Positions 61,099-62,577 of a DNA stretch of 62,577 bases are shown one piece after another. Under the pieces are notes generated by a model. The model made no database searches. It was given only the letters and a program-made list of their open reading frames with translations, and was not told the DNA's origin. The position numbers were made by a program, and so were the translations under genes. How positions within the stretch are numbered: position 1 is the stretch's first letter; each line of letters opens with the position of its first letter. This DNA comes from JANNRA01 sp031401035. GTDB taxonomy: Bacteria > Desulfobacterota > Binatia > HRBIN30 > CADEER01. Where the stretch lies: contig JANNRA010000018.1 of assembly GCA_031401035.1 (NCBI GenBank), positions 1-62,577 on the forward strand, read 5' to 3'.

Positions 61099-62577
<1,479 letters not shown>

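Overview
The window is high-GC (roughly two thirds G+C) chromosomal DNA from a Gram-negative bacterium. It encodes LPS biosynthesis and export functions (an LpxC domain, LptE), outer-membrane-type lipoproteins, an NtrY-like kinase, and a DD-carboxypeptidase with a SPOR domain. The arrangements rimP-nusA-ylxR-infB-ylxP-rbfA-truB-rpsO-pnp-M16-dut, yebC-ruvCAB, ispE-tRNA-prs-rplY-pth and prkA-yeaH-spoVR fit a deltaproteobacterial-grade lineage (Desulfobacterota, Myxococcota or Binatota-like). This placement is inferred from gene order and composition; no tree was possible.

Layout. 0-6 kb: 5' end of an RNase J gene, ssb, then a minus-strand run containing pyrE, an M16 protease, an isochorismatase-like hydrolase and several small secreted or membrane proteins of unknown role. 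6-10.7 kb: prkA-yeaH-spoVR stress operon behind a ~600 bp non-coding leader. 10.7-18.6 kb: ispF-moeA (minus), an NtrB/NtrC-like two-component pair plus thiE (plus), dnaB (minus) and a PBP5-like carboxypeptidase (plus). 18.6-22.2 kb: an NtrY-like sensor kinase followed 14 bp later by a response-regulator receiver fused to LpxC. 22.2-26.5 kb: ruvBAC, yebC, grxC, mazG. 27.1-50.2 kb: a very long minus-strand series running greA, rimP-nusA-infB, rbfA-truB-rpsO-pnp, M16-dut, purSQLF, nrdR-ribD-ribBA-ribH-nusB, leuS-lptE, mostly with 1-14 bp overlaps that imply translational coupling. 50.2-55 kb: comF, a methyltransferase and two coupled beta-propeller lipoproteins on the plus strand. 55.0-55.8 kb: an accessory scar holding a decayed fumarase/aspartase C-terminus, a GTGATCAC repeat array, a strong palindrome and a transposase tail. 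55.9-60.4 kb: ispE, tRNA-Gln, prs, rplY, pth, rpsF, rpsR, rplI (minus). 60.4-62.6 kb: tRNA-Arg, a zinc-ribbon mini-protein, and the 3' end of an rRNA operon (23S, 5S, terminator) on the minus strand.

Most of the window is core translation, recombination, nucleotide and cofactor housekeeping. The most unusual items are: (i) the NtrY kinase paired with a receiver-LpxC fusion, which suggests phosphorylation control of the committed step of lipid A synthesis; (ii) a RibBA protein whose DHBP-synthase half has lost its metal and catalytic residues; (iii) an intrinsic terminator sitting in the rimP-nusA leader against the start codon, a candidate NusA autoregulatory attenuator; (iv) a propeller lipoprotein with two inserted cassettes carrying CxxD(S/T)C motifs; and (v) the mobile-element scar.
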